The translations under genes were made by a program, and so were the position numbers. Source: Candidatus Hydrogenedens sp. (lineage in GTDB: Bacteria; Hydrogenedentota; Hydrogenedentia; Hydrogenedentales; Hydrogenedentaceae). From it: a stretch of DNA of 10,000 nucleotides. Positions 8,141 through 10,000 of this stretch are shown piece by piece; the first letter of the stretch is position 1; each line of letters starts with the position of its first letter. Below the pieces are notes generated by a model. The model was not told where the DNA came from. It searched no databases and saw nothing but the letters and a program-made list of their open reading frames with translations. The stretch spans positions 1 to 10,000 of the forward strand of contig JAIWNQ010000056.1 of the NCBI GenBank assembly GCA_020216745.1. Reading direction: 5' to 3'.

Positions 8141-9486
8141 GAATCAGATTCCTTATCTCCCAATTTCTGGATTTCCAACAGTGAATTCTCTATCGGATTA
8201 ACCAAACGAGTTGTAACAACAACAGTCCCTGGCTTAAGACCTTTTACTATAACTTCATCACCTTGAATATATAATCGTTCCACTTGAACTGACTTTAAAC
8301 GGTCATTCTCTGCGACATAAACTGTCCCTTCAAAACTTACTGCAGTATCTGGCAAACGAAATACACCCGATAATATCTTGCCTGGAATTTTTACCTGACA
8401 AAACATACCCTGAACCAATGGTATTTTATCATCAGATAAGGAAAACACATTTTCCTTTTCAATACGAACAACTGCATAAATTGTCCTCGTTTTTTCATCA
8501 TATCTTTCGATACGATGTAACAAACCTTTCCATTTATGATTTTCTTTATCCTCTGTCCATAGAATTTCACATTCTTTAGGCTCTAATGGTGGAAACCATG
8601 CAGAATCAATATTGATATTATCCTTTTGAAATGGAAGCCACTGCGTTGCCTGTTTCGCATCTAAGGGGACTGATATTTCCAGAATGGAATCATCTGAAAG
8701 TGTCATTACAACAGAACCAGGGGTTACATATTGTCCTGCTTCAAGATTCACTGTTTTAATCCGTGCGTTAAAAGGAACCTTTACCTGTGTCCGTGATAGA
8801 TTTATTTCTGCCTGGGATAATTGGGCTTCCGCATTTTTCACTGCCTCCTCAGATTCTCTAACTCTTAAAGGATATAACTCCACAGATTGGACTAATAAAT
8901 TATAAGCATCTAATGCCTGATTGTACGCCCGTTCTGTTTGCTCAACATTCGATTGTGTACCCACTTTTTCTCTTTCAAATAACTGCTTCACACGCTGGAA
9001 CTCTGAATAAGCAAGGTCTTTAGTACGCTCTAATGTTTTAAGTCGTTCTTTATCGGAGGCAAACTGTTCCTGTGTCCTTTTCAATGTCTGCTTTGCCTGT
9101 TCTAAACTTGCTTGTGCAGATTTTAGGCGAACTTGGTAATCACTGGGATCTATTTCAAATAAGACTTCCCCTACAGGGATAACCTCACCGGATTCCAATC
9201 TTGGATGAATATGAATAACACGCCCCGATACTTCCGGTGCTATAGGAACCGTTGCTAAGGTTCGAACTTCTCCAAAACCATTTAATACAATCGGAACATC
9301 TTCCGGTTGCACCTGAACTACATCAACAGGAATGGGACGCTCTTCCTGTTCTGCTTGTGCTGGAGGTTTGCGAAAAGAAGAAAAGAAAAGAAAGGAAATT
9401 ATCCCTATAAACAAAATTAGAATAGCGATTAAGAATGAGAATAATTTTGCAAATGTAATATATTTTTTTACTTCTTCGTTACTCAT
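8137..9486 (-). CDS. RND efflux periplasmic adaptor subunit (membrane fusion protein)
   Basis: This 449-residue protein bridges permease and outer-membrane channel in the periplasm. A single N-terminal membrane anchor spans about residues 12-36; there is no lipobox cysteine, so it is held by a TM helix instead of a lipid. The family's nested order is visible: the first half-lipoyl motif (APEVSGRVIHIHP with EVLFEIDPSDY, about 83-117), a long charged alpha-helical hairpin rich in Glu, Gln, Lys and Ala (about 118-230) that contacts the channel tunnel, the second half-lipoyl motif (VPFNARIKTVNLEAGQYV, 237-254), a beta-barrel domain (about 268-370) and a membrane-proximal domain (about 375-440) including RLPDTAV. 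A GAGGAAG ribosome-binding site (9491-9497) stands just before the ATG. It follows the MarR gene by 14 bp and overlaps the permease start by 4 bp. The identification is secure. Confidence 0.95.
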   Translation of the reverse strand: MSNEEVKKYITFAKLFSFLIAILILFIGIISFLFFSSFRKPPAQAEQEERPIPVDVVQVQPEDVPIVLNGFGEVRTLATVPIAPEVSGRVIHIHPRLESGEVIPVGEVLFEIDPSDYQVRLKSAQASLEQAKQTLKRTQEQFASDKERLKTLERTKDLAYSEFQRVKQLFEREKVGTQSNVEQTERAYNQALDAYNLLVQSVELYPLRVRESEEAVKNAEAQLSQAEINLSRTQVKVPFNARIKTVNLEAGQYVTPGSVVMTLSDDSILEISVPLDAKQATQWLPFQKDNINIDSAWFPPLEPKECEILWTEDKENHKWKGLLHRIERYDEKTRTIYAVVRIEKENVFSLSDDKIPLVQGMFCQVKIPGKILSGVFRLPDTAVSFEGTVYVAENDRLKSVQVERLYIQGDEVIVKGLKPGTVVVTTRLVNPIENSLLEIQKLGDKESDS

Positions 9487-9500
9487 AAAACTTCCTCACT

Positions 9501-9974
9501 TTATTTGTTGTTATTCTGGACAGATATTAAATATTCTCTTATTTTTTTATAAACATCAACCCATTGAGATGCAGTTTCATCGCCTAAACCTTTTAATAAG
9601 TCACTTATCCCTGTTAACACTTGATTTTCATGCCATTTCAGGGTCTTACTGGCTTCTGGCGTTAAGCGGATTTGTATTTCACGACGGTCTTCAGATGACT
9701 GCTCACGAACTACCAGCCCCAATTCCACTAATCGGTCTAACATCAAACTTGCTGCAGGAGGAGAAACATACAAGTATTCCGCTAATTCCTTTAATTTTAA
9801 TGGCTCATAATTTTTTATTGTGACCAACATCTGAAACTGAGGCATTGTGAGGTCATGCCCAAATTTTATTTTTTCCTTTTCTGAAGAACAACTATGAAAC
9901 CGACTATGCATCCATCTCTGAATCATTTGAATTGTTTTCAATATCTCATAGGCTGACTCATCATATCGTTCCAT
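9501..9974 (-). CDS. MarR-family transcriptional regulator of the efflux operon
   Basis: This 157-residue protein, a usual length for the family, is a dimeric winged-helix DNA-binding protein that typically represses efflux or detoxification genes and is released by a small ligand. The wHTH spans about residues 42-105: LTMPQFQML begins the first helix, LKLKELAEYLYVSPPAASLML (59-79) is the helix-turn-helix, with the recognition helix in about 72-84, and EDRREIQIRLT (95-105) is the wing with the conserved Asp-Arg pair (D96, R97). Flanking N- and C-terminal helices (about 5-30 and 108-150) would form the dimer interface. GGAG (9982-9985), 7 nt before the ATG, supports the start. As first gene of the operon, 14 bp before the adaptor, it most likely autoregulates and controls the pump. 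Its ligand is unknown; Cys29 is its only cysteine, so nothing strongly suggests a redox sensor. Confidence 0.93.
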   Translation of the reverse strand: MERYDESAYEILKTIQMIQRWMHSRFHSCSSEKEKIKFGHDLTMPQFQMLVTIKNYEPLKLKELAEYLYVSPPAASLMLDRLVELGLVVREQSSEDRREIQIRLTPEASKTLKWHENQVLTGISDLLKGLGDETASQWVDVYKKIREYLISVQNNNK

Positions 9975-10000
9975 TATGCATCTCCAACAATATGTGTAAT
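9975..10000 (-). promoter_or_regulatory. Leader of the efflux operon, cut by window edge
   Basis: These 26 bases precede the MarR gene. They contain its GGAG ribosome-binding site (9982-9985) and a short imperfect palindrome, ACAATATGT on the plus strand (9987-9995), with only 3-bp arms. A MarR operator would be expected near here, but the promoter and most of any operator lie outside the window, so no site is claimed. Confidence 0.35.

Noticed and set aside
9373..9398. Purine-rich run with repeated AAAAG-like units, possible slippage tract.
   Set aside because: It encodes the Phe/Ser-rich end of the adaptor membrane anchor on the minus strand; only two units are perfect, so phase variation is not supported.
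9332..9823. A 163-codon open frame on the plus strand covering the MarR-adaptor junction.
   Set aside because: It is antisense to two well-supported genes and spans their intergenic junction; the product shows no coherent domain.

Overview
The window is an AT-rich bacterial segment with every recognisable gene on the minus strand, so it is read from position 10000 down to 1. It holds two co-directional gene groups separated by a 157-bp gap. The pump with an outer-membrane channel implies a Gram-negative-type envelope. The second group, a Tat-exported Gfo/Idh/MocA oxidoreductase followed by a Sec-secreted HEAT-repeat protein, is a pairing I associate with Planctomycetota, Verrucomicrobiota, Lentisphaerota and Hydrogenedentota-like bacteria. 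A low-GC member of one of these, for example a Hydrogenedentota-like lineage, is my best guess. It is an inference from protein style, not a phylogenetic result.

Region 1 (about 10000 to 2773) is a compact five-gene operon for a tripartite RND efflux system: a MarR-family regulator, a periplasmic adaptor (MFP), an RND inner-membrane permease, a left-handed beta-helix (hexapeptide-repeat) acyltransferase, and a TolC-family outer-membrane channel. Gaps are 14 bp and 27 bp, and two junctions overlap (4 bp ATGA between adaptor and permease, 26 bp between acyltransferase and channel), so co-transcription and translational coupling are very likely. The regulator presumably senses a toxic compound and controls the operon. 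Adaptor, permease and channel form a continuous export duct. The acyltransferase is the unexpected member: it may modify an exported or toxic compound, or an envelope polysaccharide.

Region 2 (2772 to 2616) is non-coding. I see no convincing terminator or sigma-70-type promoter in it, though a promoter for region 3 would be expected here.

Region 3 (2615 to 1) is a second transcription unit. The Tat-exported NAD(P)-dependent-type oxidoreductase is followed after 18 bp by a secreted HEAT-repeat protein whose 3' end lies outside the window. By analogy with similar loci in planctomycete-like bacteria it may act on sugars outside the cytoplasm.

No RNA genes, CRISPR arrays, insertion sequences or prophage genes were seen. 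Most of the window is ordinary in type. The points of interest are the acyltransferase inside the efflux operon, the long insertion in the first half of the TolC-like channel, the Asn-Asp pair in permease TM10 where AcrB has a lysine, and the truncated HEAT protein.
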